Shown one piece after another: positions 1 to 11,117 of a stretch of 64,000 bases of DNA. The translations under genes and the position numbers were made by a program. The stretch comes from Phycomyces nitens (lineage: Eukaryota > Mucoromycota > Mucoromycetes > Mucorales > Phycomycetaceae). The notes below the pieces were generated by a model. The model was not told the DNA's origin, did not search any database, and worked only from the letters and a program-made list of their open reading frames with translations. The stretch's first letter is position 1; the number at the start of each line of letters is the position of its first letter. Location: the NCBI GenBank assembly GCA_022702545.1, contig JAHRBC010000001.1:9486001-9550000 (forward strand), read 5' to 3'.

Positions 1-1
1 G

Positions 2-640
2 CCATTTGATCTGAACGCATTTCTTGCTGCTGCAGAGACAGACTTTGACATTGTGAAGGGCAACGAGCCATTGCCACCATCTGCGCTTCCTTTGTCTTTG
101 AAGGAAGAGGTATCGATGAAGGAGAGCGAGTACCAGTACCTTTTGGAGTACTATCGTGAGGTGTATGACAATGAGCAACTTGTTCATTATCGCCAGGCCA
201 GTCCCTCACAAACCATTGTCAACAACCGCATCCAAAAATTCCCATCGATCAATCTTCTTGGCCAGGTGTATAAAGGGAGTAATGGAACCCTGCAACGTGG
301 TTCATTCATCCAGGCACTGTTCAAGACAAGCAATGATCAGTATACAAATGCATACACCGGCCAGATTCAGTACCTCTTTGTGAATACTGCCACAAACTCA
401 TTTGCTGGTCAATCGAGTCGGCATGTGTTTGCATATGTACATTGGTATAGAGAGGCTAATCTGCAACCCAGGAGTGATGAGGGCGTGGAGGTGAATGAGC
501 TGGAGTTTGAACCGAGTAGTCTTCAAAATATTCTTCCTGTACATAGGATTTTGTTGTCTGTAGCTATAGGTGAACACATAGGTGATGGAGGTCGAGTGAT
601 GATGTGTGTTGTTCCCTTGTTACGTAAGATCTATATATAA
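2..640 (+). CDS. Tnp2-like CACTA transposase, C-terminal part (5' end outside window)
   Basis: An open frame enters at the left edge and ends with TAA at 638-640; no in-frame stop precedes the first GTG, so this is the tail of a longer protein. It matches, segment by segment, the last ~210 residues of the transposases at 29082-32195 and 60163-61634: the GNEPLPPSA block, a Y-x2-LLxYY block, SINLLGQV-YxG, a GQIQYLFV strand, HVFAYVxW and an ILPVHRILL motif near the end. Such C-terminal blocks follow the catalytic core in Tnp2-like (Transposase_21 type) proteins; their own function is unknown. The ending differs from its relatives (LLRKIYI rather than PLPKK). The reading frame is undamaged as far as it is visible. 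Confidence 0.75.
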   Translation, partial: PFDLNAFLAAAETDFDIVKGNEPLPPSALPLSLKEEVSMKESEYQYLLEYYREVYDNEQLVHYRQASPSQTIVNNRIQKFPSINLLGQVYKGSNGTLQRGSFIQALFKTSNDQYTNAYTGQIQYLFVNTATNSFAGQSSRHVFAYVHWYREANLQPRSDEGVEVNELEFEPSSLQNILPVHRILLSVAIGEHIGDGGRVMMCVVPLLRKIYI

Positions 641-831
641 TATTCCAAAATAAAATAACGTCAATAAAGACTTACAATTAAATATCATTAAATATTTCTA
701 TATTATTTAATGTATATTTCACATATAGTATAACTTTGATTATTTTATATATTTGCCTGTAATGCATCCATCAAAAAGTGCATACGTATACAAGAAGCTA
801 TTAAATTCTTAGTTAAAATTTTTTTATTTAT

Positions 832-2089
832 TTATTCAGTAGAAATACACCACTCTGGTAACGTGACTGACATATGCTGAGAGACACTCATTTCCTTTAC
901 AAAACGAACACGCTTCAATAAGCTGTTGGATTTCTTTTGCAACCTTTTGACAGAAAATTTGTCAACCACATTGATAAACTCTTGGAGCTATTTTTTAAAC
1001 AAATGTTAGTTAGTGAACTTAAAGCTAATATAAATTTTAGTTATATAGTACATTACCTTATCACTTCTCCAACTGGGACGGTGTGCCCAAACTTCATTCT
1101 CAGTGTCAGATTCATCGTCAGACATCACCTCTAATACAAGAACATTGCTGCAATCCAAGCCTCGCATCAATCTTGTAATCTCCTTGGTGTATTTCTGATA
1201 CGTAACAGTGCGACGTTTGAGAAGCTAGACATAAATACTATATTAGAATATATAATAAAACATTAGCCTATTTATTTTTATTCTTACAGAGATCTTTCGA
1301 TTGCGTCTTCGTGATGTTCTTTGCCGAGCTACAATCTTATCAGGTGATGTTTTGTAATGTCGAACCTGGTTCCTGTAGTGATTCTTCACTATTCTTGCAA
1401 TATCATTTGTTGAAACACCAATTGCACTTTGCTGTTGTCGCAAGTACGAAATCACGGCCATTGCAAGGGCTTGGTTATAGCCTTCCTTGAAGGTGCCATT
1501 GGTTGACCATCCTGGCTTCTCATTGTTCTCGGCAACTTTTAATGGATCTGTGTCCGTGAGGTTTGGGTTCTTCATGTATTTATTGAGTGCATGCTAATAT
1601 ATGTCTGTTAGATATATTGGTAATTATATTTACTATCATTGATTTACTTACAGAGATGCCGACGTGCCGTTTTCCAGGAGTATACCCTTCCTCCATCAAA
1701 GACGAAAAGCTTGCTTTTATCGCAGAATCTGCCTCAGAAATTCCATTCTCGGTGGACTTGCTGAGCTTGTCCTGGGCAGCCATGATCTCTTTGATCATTT
1801 TCTTGAGATAAATATTAATCTCGTTGGTGAGATTAATACCATTTTCTACACCACTCATTCTCTTTGACATCTCAGCCATTTCTTTTGCCAGTGTTACAAA
1901 GTTTCCATTGTTGGCAGTCAACAGAGCAAGCATTCTCTCAGTCGCATCCATATCTTGAGGAATGCTTGGTGCCGTGACTGTAGTGGTGTCTGACATTTGT
2001 ACATCTTCAGTGGCAGCTAATGCACTGCGTGCAACGGCGTTAAGTCTTGGGTTGCGCTGACGGGGAGGAGGAGGAATACGATTGTTCAT
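832..2089 (-). CDS. Four-exon CACTA accessory protein (unknown function), copy A1
   Basis: I do not recognise the product. The gene is read as four exons: 2089-1652, 1593-1288, 1224-1057 and 987-832, all phase 0, with GTAAG/GTAAT donors and TAG/AG acceptors, giving 355 residues. Exon 1 encodes a proline-rich start and a heptad-like helical stretch. Exon 2 is 306 nt, exactly as in the three other full copies. Exon 3 ends in a conserved RPSWRSD motif at the splice junction, and exon 4 ends with LPEW. The gene converges on the transposase tail at 2-640, as in every family E copy. A TnpA-like DNA-binding partner of the transposase is plausible but inferred only from position. Alternative: a host-interaction factor carried by the element. 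All four exons are open. Confidence 0.7.
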
Positions 2090-3605
2090 GTTCTATCAAT
2101 AAATAATTATTAATATATTTTGACAATTGGAATATGGTCAGTATACTTGCAAGTAAAGAGGTTGACTGAAAATAATGAATCGTCTTGTAGTTTTATTGTT
2201 ATTTAACAGCATTGTGTACACTCTTGTTCTATATCTAGACATCTTTTTCAACCTAATAAACTATAAATTACAAAGATATGAAAATGACGGCAGGCATATT
2301 CTTTTGGATTATCATTTTTATTGCCCGCATTTTATCAGGGTCAAACAGCCTTTTAATACAAAGTATTTATTTTTCCTTTTTATTTTTTATATTCTTTTGT
2401 GCCTAAATATTACCGCAAAATACTCTGATAATTAATTCTTTTCTTTCTCTTGTAAATATATTTTTTACTCAATATATTTTATTATTCATAGGTAACTGCT
2501 TATAAATATATAATGGGGTCTCTCTATTGCACATGTCTGTATATCCAAAGGTAAGATCATATTATGCTAAAGCTCTTCTTTATTAACCAAATCACTCTTT
2601 TGTATGTAGCCGCAAATTCTATTTTTCTATCCATCTCAATATAATATTCTGGTAAACCTTTTATATTATAAATATGTTCTCTTTAATAATATCTATCACA
2701 GATGTCTTGCTATGCTCTTGTATGAATTCCCAATTGAAATTATCTGGCCATTCCAACGACTATATCTTGTAAGTGAACCAATATTTTAGTATTATATATT
2801 GCCTATCTACAAATATTAACATATATCTATTAGACAATGATTATTTGTTGGCATAATACAGAGGGTCTATCAAAGGTTCTGTTTATTATATTAAAAATGT
2901 AAGTATAAGAATGAATGATTTATATAAAAATAATTTACTAACAATCTTCTCTTTTACTTTTAGACAGTATTGGCTTTCTCTCAGCTAGGTAAGTATCCTG
3001 GCTCTATTAAGAACCAGTTCATGGTGCCGACCAAGAAATATCGATTGGTAAAATAGATATACCAAAGAAATAATCTAGAGACTAGAATGTATAGCGCAAA
3101 TGTATTTTTTTATCAAATAAAACGAAAAATAAAAATTTTCAGAATCTATTGCTCCAAAAAAAACAACAAACCAGGGAGGCTTGTTTGCATAGAATAACTA
3201 CAATTACCTTGCCATAGTCTACAATCATCCTTGATGGACTGTTAAAACATACTATAAAACCCACTATAAAATATAATGAAAGATAAAACTGGTTGTTTGT
3301 AAGTGGCCAATCTCCCCTGACACAAACTGTCTGTGTATCGTAAAATATAATGCAAAAAAGGGTAGATCGACTAGGAATATATTGTGGCTACAATGTATAT
3401 TTAAGTTTTGCGCTGTTTGAGGGCATTTAAATATTCTACATTGGATTCTTGTACACCAGTAGGTAGGATGATTCAGTTCACCCCCATATCTTTTTAGTCT
3501 ACTACGGATCACGATTATATATTACCAAAAGCATAGTAAAACTATACAATTAAGTAGCTTATTTTATAAGTTTTATCTACATAATACCCTTAGACTTTTG
3601 TAGTG
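2090..3605. other. Non-coding subterminal region of the left family E element
   Basis: About 1.5 kb of AT-rich sequence lies between the accessory gene start and the proposed terminus at 3605. The equivalent interval in the copy at 26075 is 1.7 kb. No convincing coding sequence, RNA gene or clear tandem repeat is seen. It probably carries the accessory gene promoter and subterminal transposase sites, but no shared motif could be identified by eye. Confidence 0.5.
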
Positions 3606-4189
3606 TACATTCCGTCCATTCGACTTCATCATTGTCATCTTTGGCCATTGCGATTGAAAGGAGTTGTTTTGAATCTACAAGATGAAGATTACTGATTAGC
3701 AACAGCAATAAAAAATAGTGCGCCCATTTACCTTTTTCTTGTGCAAGCTTGAATAAAAGTGACTATAGGACACCTTTTAGATAATTGAAAAGATGTTAAA
3801 GATTATCTTTAATTGCGTGAAAAATTTTCAAGTACTTACCAGAGAGTATAAAGGAAGCAAAAAGTAAAAAGAGAGAGAAAAAGGGAAAATCGGGAAAAAA
3901 GAATCCATATGCATTTTTAGATTATAGTAAGCCCTAATAAATTATGAGAATAAAGGGATTATGAAAACTGTGTACCCAAGACTCTTTTTTTACTGTACTC
4001 CAGATATATTTTTTAAAGATATAAATACAGTCTTTTATATATATATATAATACTATTGTTCTTATTTGACACTATACCTTATACTGCAAATTATAATGTA
4101 TGTTTATGTATTCAAAGAAATATATGTTAATATATATGGATTTATTTATGCTTATTATTTTATTTTATTTTAAAAAAAATATTTAGAAA
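3606..4189. other. AT-rich spacer upstream of accessory gene A2
   Basis: Between the proposed terminus at 3605 and the ATG at 4190 there is AT-rich sequence with poly-purine runs (3841-3910) and a short (TA) run near 4040. No gene is supported. A left terminus for the 4190-8605 element was sought here and not found. Confidence 0.4.
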
Positions 4190-5421
4190 ATGTCTTCAAA
4201 TCAGAGAAACTCAGGACGCAAAGCCAGAGCAAACCCAACTGCTCCCATTCACCGTGTTGCTGCTGGCCGTATTAGCCAGCGTGAAGTCCTTCCAAGGGCC
4301 CCCAGTCGCAGTGAGGAAAGTAGTCAAGGACAGACGGAAATGGCCACTGTCCTTGAAGACTTGAGGTTCCTCAAGTCCAGAATGGGAATGGTCTATGACA
4401 TCGCTGGCAAGACCAACCAGACCATGAGTACGTTCATGGAAGCCCATGCCAGTGGTGTCCAGAGCCAGCTCCCTCTTGGCCAAGCTGGTCCCGTTGGAAT
4501 GGCTCCTTCTGTTGGCCCCTCCAGCTCACTTGGTACCAGTGATATGAGTGCGATTGTCTTGGTATGAATATTATTATTATTTTGTTAAAAAATATTTTCT
4601 AATAAATTATATCTAGGAATTCATTAATGAGAAGATGTGGAAGAAGAACTTCACGTCTAACGATCCTGCTCTGATTGCCAAGAATGAAGGCAAACAGAAA
4701 TGGAATAAGGACAAGAAGATTAATCACCCAGACAATGTCAGGGTCATCAACTACTTGAGAGACTACATTCTCTCGCAGCCTCGTGCTGCTGGTTTTTGGC
4801 CTGGCATGGTAGTGCAAAAAATTAAAAACAATTACAAGTACTACCATCTCACTTCAAACATGAGTGAAGAGCAAGCTTCTGCCAAGAAGAGAAAGGTTCA
4901 GGCTAATACCAGGCTCGTCGAGGTTAGTATAAAGACGATTTGATATTTTTAATTTAATCTGAAAATTTTTATAGATCCACTTGCGCAGGGTGGAGGCCTA
5001 CAAACGTCACTGGAGGGCAATCGATGAGGAGATGGGCCATAAGCCTGAAAACCCTGATGAGATGGCCTATCTCCATGTCCTCCAGAAGGATGTGATGTCT
5101 GATGGTGAATCAGACATGGAAGACATTGCGCCTGGTATTAGCATGCGTGTTCTCTGTGTTGCTTGTCCCAGTTGGAGAAGCGATGAGGTAATTAATATTT
5201 CGTAGAGTGATGTGCTGATTGATGAGAAAAGACTGATAAATTTAATATAGTTGAACCGGCTTCTGGAGGTCATTGACCATCTTGCAAGAGAGGATGACCT
5301 GAGACGGTCATCAACAAAGACAAAGACAAGAATGCCCAGACAGCAAAAAACGATCAAGGAGATTCCTGCCCCAAGTCACCTGACTTTGAATTTGCCTGCC
5401 TGGGTATTCAAAAATGAATAA
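4190..5421 (+). CDS. Four-exon CACTA accessory protein (unknown function), copy A2
   Basis: This is the same gene family as 832-2089. Exons are 4190-4561, 4617-4922, 4975-5187 and 5251-5421, all phase 0 with GT-AG introns of 52-63 bp, predicting 353 residues. Exon 1 is basic and Ser/Gly/Pro-rich with a short helical centre. Exon 2 again has 306 nt and begins with an aromatic-rich block (EFINEKMWKKNF). Exon 3 ends in PSWRSDE at the junction. Exon 4 begins with a leucine-rich helix and ends near LPAW. The stop lies 96 bp from the end of the convergent transposase gene (5517-8605), so the two form the typical family E pair. No lesion is visible. Function unknown; a DNA-binding helper of the transposase is the most likely reading, from context only. 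Confidence 0.72.
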
Positions 5422-5516
5422 ATCTTTGTTTTTGTCTTTTTTACTTTTTAAACACATGATTCGCAAAACAAACTATGAAGTTATGATTAAGAACAAGAGA
5501 GATAAGATAAATATAT

Positions 5517-8500
5517 TTAGGCGGAAACCTTTCTAGGCAAAGGGACAACTAGTTTTTTGTTAATGTTACTACTAGATTTATAATCCACAATTGCAACAGG
5601 CAGGAGAATCCGATGGACAGGAAGAATGCTTTGAAAGTCAAGAGCCGAAAATTCATCCTTGTGAACCTCAATTCCTTCAGCCTCTCTGGTGGTGTCTGAT
5701 GTGGTCTTGAACCAATTTACAAAAGCAAAAGTGTGTTGACTGTCGTAGGCATTTCCACAATGCAAAGAAGAAACAGCAGGACTAAATGTGTGAACAAATA
5801 GATACTGAATCTCTCCAACATACGCGTACACTGCCTCGGTCTTTTCCTCAACAAATAATGCTTGGATGTATGACCCATTTCGACGTTTACCACTCCTTCC
5901 TTTGAATATTTGGCCCATGATGTTGATTGACGCAAGCATTTCAATCCAGTCATTGACAAAAGCAGTCGAGGCCATGGTGTCTTTGCAGCTGTTAATGTTT
6001 TTGTCCCCATGGACAACCTGGTAATACTCCACTAGACAATTGTATTCCAGTCTAGGCATTATGCTCATTGGTTTCTTTTTCAATGGCAGAGTTGATGGTG
6101 GCAAAGGCTCGTTACCGTGGACTGTTAACGATAGGTTCTCTGCAAATTCAAGGAATTCTGGCAATGAGAAGGCAGACAAATCAAGGTACGGAATTTGGGT
6201 TGAGGTGATGTCTTGATGGATGGTCAACTTGCTAAATACGTCTGAGAAGTATTGTCCACTTGGTGTGTCTAGGAAACCGCGAACAAAATCTCCCTTTCTT
6301 GTATCCTCAATGAAACTTCTCATATACGTGGCCTCAAAACCACTTCTCCTGTTGGTGTTGATGTTCTTGAGTATACTATTGTACCTCTCAAAACCAAAAA
6401 GCCAGTAACTGTAAACTGGCCCAAAGTCCAGAATGGTTTCACGAAGGTGAAGATGTAGGTGCATGTTTGGAGAGAGGAGGTCAGGCTCATACAGTTGCTC
6501 ACAACCTTTACCAAACTGCTCTAGATTATGATGCGCTTCCTCAATATCGTCCTCAGAGATACTTGGCTTTGTCAGACAACAGCAAGCATTGACAAAAAAC
6601 ATCCAGTTCTTGAATTTTGGCATTGGCAGCACGTTTTTTAACACCACGGGAGAGTACACCAAGCACCACGATTTCCACTCATCAGCTTTCATAAAGGGGA
6701 ATCCCTTTCCAATCTTCGTCCTTAATGTTGTGTAGTCTGCAGGCAACACCATCTTCTCTACCATCTTCTACATGGCAACAAAACTCTTATCGTTGATTAC
6801 TCCATCTGCAACCCATCTCTCCATCATCCTCTTGGCAGTGCCTAAGAAAAGATTATGCATTGGATCGATGATCGTGCAGCGGACAACGTCAAAGTACTGG
6901 AGACAATGCAGTTCGGACCAGCGAACACCACTGGCAACTTCAAGGCGCTGCCTCTCAGTTTGAGTGGCTGCATTTCTCCAGACCTCAGCATCCTTACGAT
7001 TATCATCTCTAGTGCGAAGGAGCCACTTTGAGAAGTCAAATCCAGAATAATCAACAGAGCTTGTGCCAGCTAACCGAGTGAACTGACGATTGCATTTATG
7101 ACAGGCGTTTGTGCTTGTATGGGATGTGAACCCACATACTTTTCTTGCGGCAGGGATGTCCCAAGCAACAACAAAGAGAGCAGCGCGGATTCTCACACCA
7201 GATGGACATTGGTGGGTCTTGAGTATAATTCCCTGGTACAGTTCTTCCAATTCATCAACAAGAGGTCTAAGATAGTTATTGATTTCAGACGTCTTTGCTT
7301 CTTTGGGGCCTGGCATTAATCCAACGAGGATGACGTTCTCCTTTTTAAACCTGACATCACGAGGAAGATTGTTTACTGCCAAGTAAATGGCACCACACAA
7401 ATATGAGATACCATCAAATGGCTGGAACCAGTCAATATTCAGTGTCAACATTAGAGAGCGGCTGTCATCAACAAAGAGGTTGCCATTGATGTCTTTAACA
7501 CTGTTCCACATCGCACCATCATACACATCAAACATCGTCTTTTCCACTTTGGGACCACGATTCCAAGAGTTGATTTGGGTTTCGAAATCGGGCCGAGAAA
7601 AGAGAGTTTGCAGAGAGTGTTTGATTGACTGGTACACATACGACTTCTTTGGGATTGTGGACGAACTGGACTTGAACAAGCTATGGCCACACAAGGCGCT
7701 ATTTCCAAACTTGTCAAAGGTACAGAAAAGAGGTGCACCATCGTTCTCATAAATACTGTGGCATTCACCACATGCAACATATTTCTTGATGCCCTTTGTC
7801 AATGTATCCATTCCTGCCATGCTTTTTAGACCAGAGACACTTGATGGGACTCGGAAAGAATCGCCAAAAAAATCCAAGATCTTGTTTACGATTGCAATCA
7901 AGATAATTGCGCCTTCATTGACAACGTAAAAGGAAATGAACAGGGCAAGAGCCTTGACCACAAAGCCATGAATGAAACTCAATTCTGAGTTGAATTCTGA
8001 AAAATATCAACACAAAACACCTCATTAATATACAATCTATATAGATGGGTGGATTAGCATTTCAGGTACTACACAAACCTTCATTATCAAGCATCTCATC
8101 TTCACTTTCGTTATCAGAGTCAGAGTCAGAGTCACCAAACGAGCTGCATTCATCCTCTGCACCAAAAATGGCGTCAGATTCAGAAAGAGGTAGGTTTCTA
8201 ATGGGTTCTTGTACCCCCTCATGTCCTTCAATATCGTTTTCCAAGTCTGCCCAAGTGTAACAACATTGGTTTAATAAAAAAACAATAAAATTTTAAAAAT
8301 CCTTACCACCAGACTCAAAATCCATGGCCTCTACATTGTCTACGGCCTCAAAGTATTGCTCTTCATCATCAACAATTTCCATTGCTATTTAATTCAAAAA
8401 CATATTTATTATTAATTAAATAATTTACAAATCCAAATATAAAATATATCTTACATCTACCACCAAAAAAACTGTTTTTGGCATCTTCTTTAAGCATATG

Positions 8501-8605
8501 ATGCTTAAATGTTTGAGCTGTGAGAAAATCAAATCCTCCCTCTTTGTTCTTGCAAATAGAACATCTGCATTCTTTTGTTCTTGTAGATTTACGGATAGGA
8601 GCCAT
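5517..8605 (-). pseudogene. Tnp2-like CACTA transposase with one in-frame TAG
   Basis: Exons are 8605-8455, 8384-8307, 8246-8079 and 7996-5517, together 958 codons plus stop. Exon 1 encodes a small Cys/His-rich finger (CRCSIC and an HH pair); exons 2-3 are very acidic; exon 4 carries the transposase core. Family landmarks include WFQPFDGISY, the GLMPGPKEA block, a CHKC knuckle, RWSELH and DPMHNLFLGTAKRM, which place it with Tnp2/Transposase_21 proteins of CACTA elements. They cut and join element ends in the nucleus. The only lesion seen is a TAG at 6768-6770, directly after an ATG and before AAG ATG. The broken copy at 60163 has TAG at the same codon. It could be a null allele or a recoded position; I call it a pseudogene provisionally. 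It converges on A2. Confidence 0.72.
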
Positions 8606-8763
8606 TGTTTAATAAATAATTTAAAATGTTTTGGTTTAACAGTAAAAAAGATATACTCAGGTACAGTTTATTTGATATGATTTGAGTTTAATATTTATTT
8701 TTCATGCTACACTATTCTCTACAACCAATAAAATCTATCAAAAATATGGTTTTTTCTCTTAAC

Positions 8764-9427
8764 TCACAAAAAATGGCCTGAGCTAGAAAATTGACCTTTA
8801 TATCCCATACCAACTGTATCAACTACACATATGGGAATCGGGGGTATTTTTGCAGTGATACCTCTCCATTCTTTCTTAATTGCCGGATAGTCCTTGTCAA
8901 TCAAGTCGCGCTTGGTTGCTCGGGCCAAGGTTTTGAGCAAAAGACGCTTCATAGTCAATTTGTGCTCTGTCAGAAGGACCAACTGACACAAAGATTGTCC
9001 TTCTGGGACCTCCTTGCACTTTGCTTCCCAGTCTTGACGATGAAGCATTTGCAGCAGTATGTTATACCGTTGGCTATCATGCTTTCCTTTGAATTCTCCA
9101 TCTGTATCAATCAATCGTTTTCCAAGCCGATTAGGATACTCAGTTAATTGAGCCCTCTTCACAGACTCGGCCACACGCTCAAGAGCTAATAGTAAATATA
9201 TGTATATGTATTAATAAAACGATTGAATGCAAATAAGATAAGGAAACAATCTTACCACTTTGCTCCATGATACCCTGCTGTATTACGTTTACTTCTTCTT
9301 CATTGATTTTTGAGCCAAATTGGTTGTTAAACTGGTCTTGAAGACTGTGTAACATTTGTTTAATGTCTGCAACATCACATTCAACTTTCTTAACAGAGTT
9401 GATAAGGGTAGTGTTTATGTCAGACAT
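8764..9427 (-). CDS. Two-exon gene of unknown function next to a family B transposase
   Basis: Exon 1 (9427-about 9254) starts with ATG and encodes a heptad-like helical segment (VADIKQMLHSLQDQF). After a GTAAGATTG donor and a short AT-rich intron with a TTAG-type acceptor near 9187, exon 2 runs to a stop at 8764. Exon 2 is basic and Leu/Lys-rich, with no domain that I recognise. Coiled-coil first exon and small size recall the family E accessory genes, but the WRSD motif and the 306-nt exon are absent. It is divergent from the transposase starting at 10114 and may be the second gene of the family B element. It could instead belong to the element on its left, whose transposase starts only 160 bp away on the same strand. 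Confidence 0.5.
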
Positions 9428-10113
9428 GTTGATAAAGTGAATTATTAATAATATAAAATATAATGAAGGTTGTACTTTGAATTAAAGAATATATATACTT
9501 TGAATATATTATCACCTTGGTTTATTAAAAAGTATGATATATTGATATAATTATTTGCAAGGCAAAGCTAGGATATAATAAATGATTTACAGTTATCAGG
9601 AATATATTGGTGTGTAAATTAAGAATCAAAATATAAACGAGCCTTATAACTAATGTACCATGGAGACACTATATATGTAATGGTTATAGTCTCTTAATAA
9701 TCTAAAGTAAATGACATGACCCTAGTCATATCATACTTATTGTAATTATTGACCGACGTGTATTTTATCTATTACCACCATTATTAACCAAGACATGTCT
9801 TACCTATTACCAAAATTATTGACCGATAGGTAATTTAACAGTTATCGCCAACATTGAGCAAGAGACATCTCAACTACCATTGACATTATTATCAAGAGGT
9901 GTTTTGTCTAATAGATATATTAACCGAGAAGAATTTATACTGCCATCATCATCATAATCGTCACTATGAGAAATAGAAAAATTGCTGCAATCATTCAGTG
10001 TAAAATCAATCCATATATAAAGCTACTCTTTTTACCAAGCTATCAACATTAGATTTTTATAACTCTATATTTCACATCCTCACCCAACCCAGCCAGTTAC
10101 ACTTTTTATTAAT
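9428..10113. other. Intergenic region between divergent genes
   Basis: AT-rich region separating the gene at 8764-9427 and the family B transposase. It contains the degenerate 35-bp repeat listed separately and no coding sequence that I can support. A left terminus of family B (CACTACGGC-like) was looked for here and up to 8600; none was convincing. Confidence 0.45.
9745..9955. repeat. Degenerate ~35-bp tandem repeat, about six units
   Basis: Units start near 9745, 9780, 9815, 9851, 9885 and 9918. Each begins with an ATTATTRACC-like word, followed by an AGACATGT- or CGATAGGT-like core and often a YATTACCA-like end. Spacing is 34-36 bp. Divergence between units is high. Position just upstream of a transposase gene fits subterminal or promoter-proximal binding sites, which is an inference. 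Confidence 0.55.
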
Positions 10114-11117
10114 ATGTCTTCATCCAATATCAACCAATCGAGAGACAAAATGTCTATGCTGACATACCAGTGTGCTCAGTGTGCCTTGACTTTCAATAGT
10201 TACCAGCATCTAAAAAACCACAATAGACTTCACCAATGTTTGTCTGAAGATATTGAAATGCAGGATGATGATGAATCTATGAGTGATTCAGGTAATAATA
10301 CAAAAATATAATCATATTCACTGATTCACAAACACTTATTCAAAATAATACCTACCTTTTCTACAGATATCATAGAAGCCGATGAAAGCCTTTCATACAA
10401 ATGTGGCTGTACTTTTGATACCACTGAGGGTAGCGTGCACATATACAATAGTGAGCAAATTGGGCTCAATACCTTCACAAAAGCTGAACTATTGAGTATC
10501 CATCTCTCTCACTTGGTGGTCCAGCATAAAATAACTAGGGCAGCCTACAGAGACATTGTTAGGTTTGCTAACACACTCATTCGGGATCACGATGAGATCA
10601 TGCTGGGTAAATGATATTACTTACTGTTATTTTACTTAACAATCACTGACATAAATTGTATCATTCATTTTCTTTTTAGAGCCTGGAGCCAAGATTAGAC
10701 ATGGTGAAGGAGTAGATGTTCTACTCAAGAAGAAGTCAGATCTGCAGGGCTATGAATATGATGTGTGCCCAAAGGGTTGCAAGCTGTACAACCTGGACGA
10801 TGAGCAAGTTGAATGTGCAGCCTGTGGTGAACAACGGTATAAGCCAAATAACAGTATTGTTAAAGTCCCAATTGCCCAAATGAAGCTTTTGTCCATTGGG
10901 GACATTATATCCAAGATGTTGGCCGATCGAGATACCCGAGAGCTCCTACAATACAGAGCCAACAGAGAATCACGTGCTGGCGAAATCAATGATATTTTTG
11001 ATGGCAAAAATTATAAGGAGCTCGTAAGACAAGGCATGTTCGCCAATCCCGACGATATTGCCTTGGGCATATATACCGATGGTTTTGTTAACCAGAAAAA
11101 AGGCAAAGCCTCATATA

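Larger units (their letters stand above)
1..3605 (+). mobile_element. Partial family E CACTA-type DNA transposon (right portion)
   Basis: This is the right part of a Tnp2-type element whose left part lies outside the window. It holds the C-terminal end of a transposase on the plus strand and a convergent four-exon accessory gene on the minus strand, the same layout as the complete copies at 16756-34712 and 26075-32437. The proposed right terminus is at 3605, where the inward-read sequence starts CACTACAAAAG, close to the CACTGCAAAAG terminus of the complete copies. The next three bases are TAC, equal to the target duplication of the copy at 16756. The left terminus is not visible, so the duplication itself cannot be tested. 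Confidence 0.65.

Noticed and set aside
3583..3840. Possible small spliced minus-strand gene ending in a short acidic peptide
   Set aside because: The frame can be built across two AT-rich introns, but it overlaps the proposed CACTA terminus, is short and has no relative in the window.
8640..8764. CACTATTC at about 8710 as the left end of family B
   Set aside because: Only the first five bases match the known CACTACGGC ends, and no target duplication with 16565-16567 is present.
9961..9990. CACTATGAGAAATAG at about 9963 as a CACTA terminus
   Set aside because: It lies between the two presumed family B genes and lacks the ACGG-type subterminal words.
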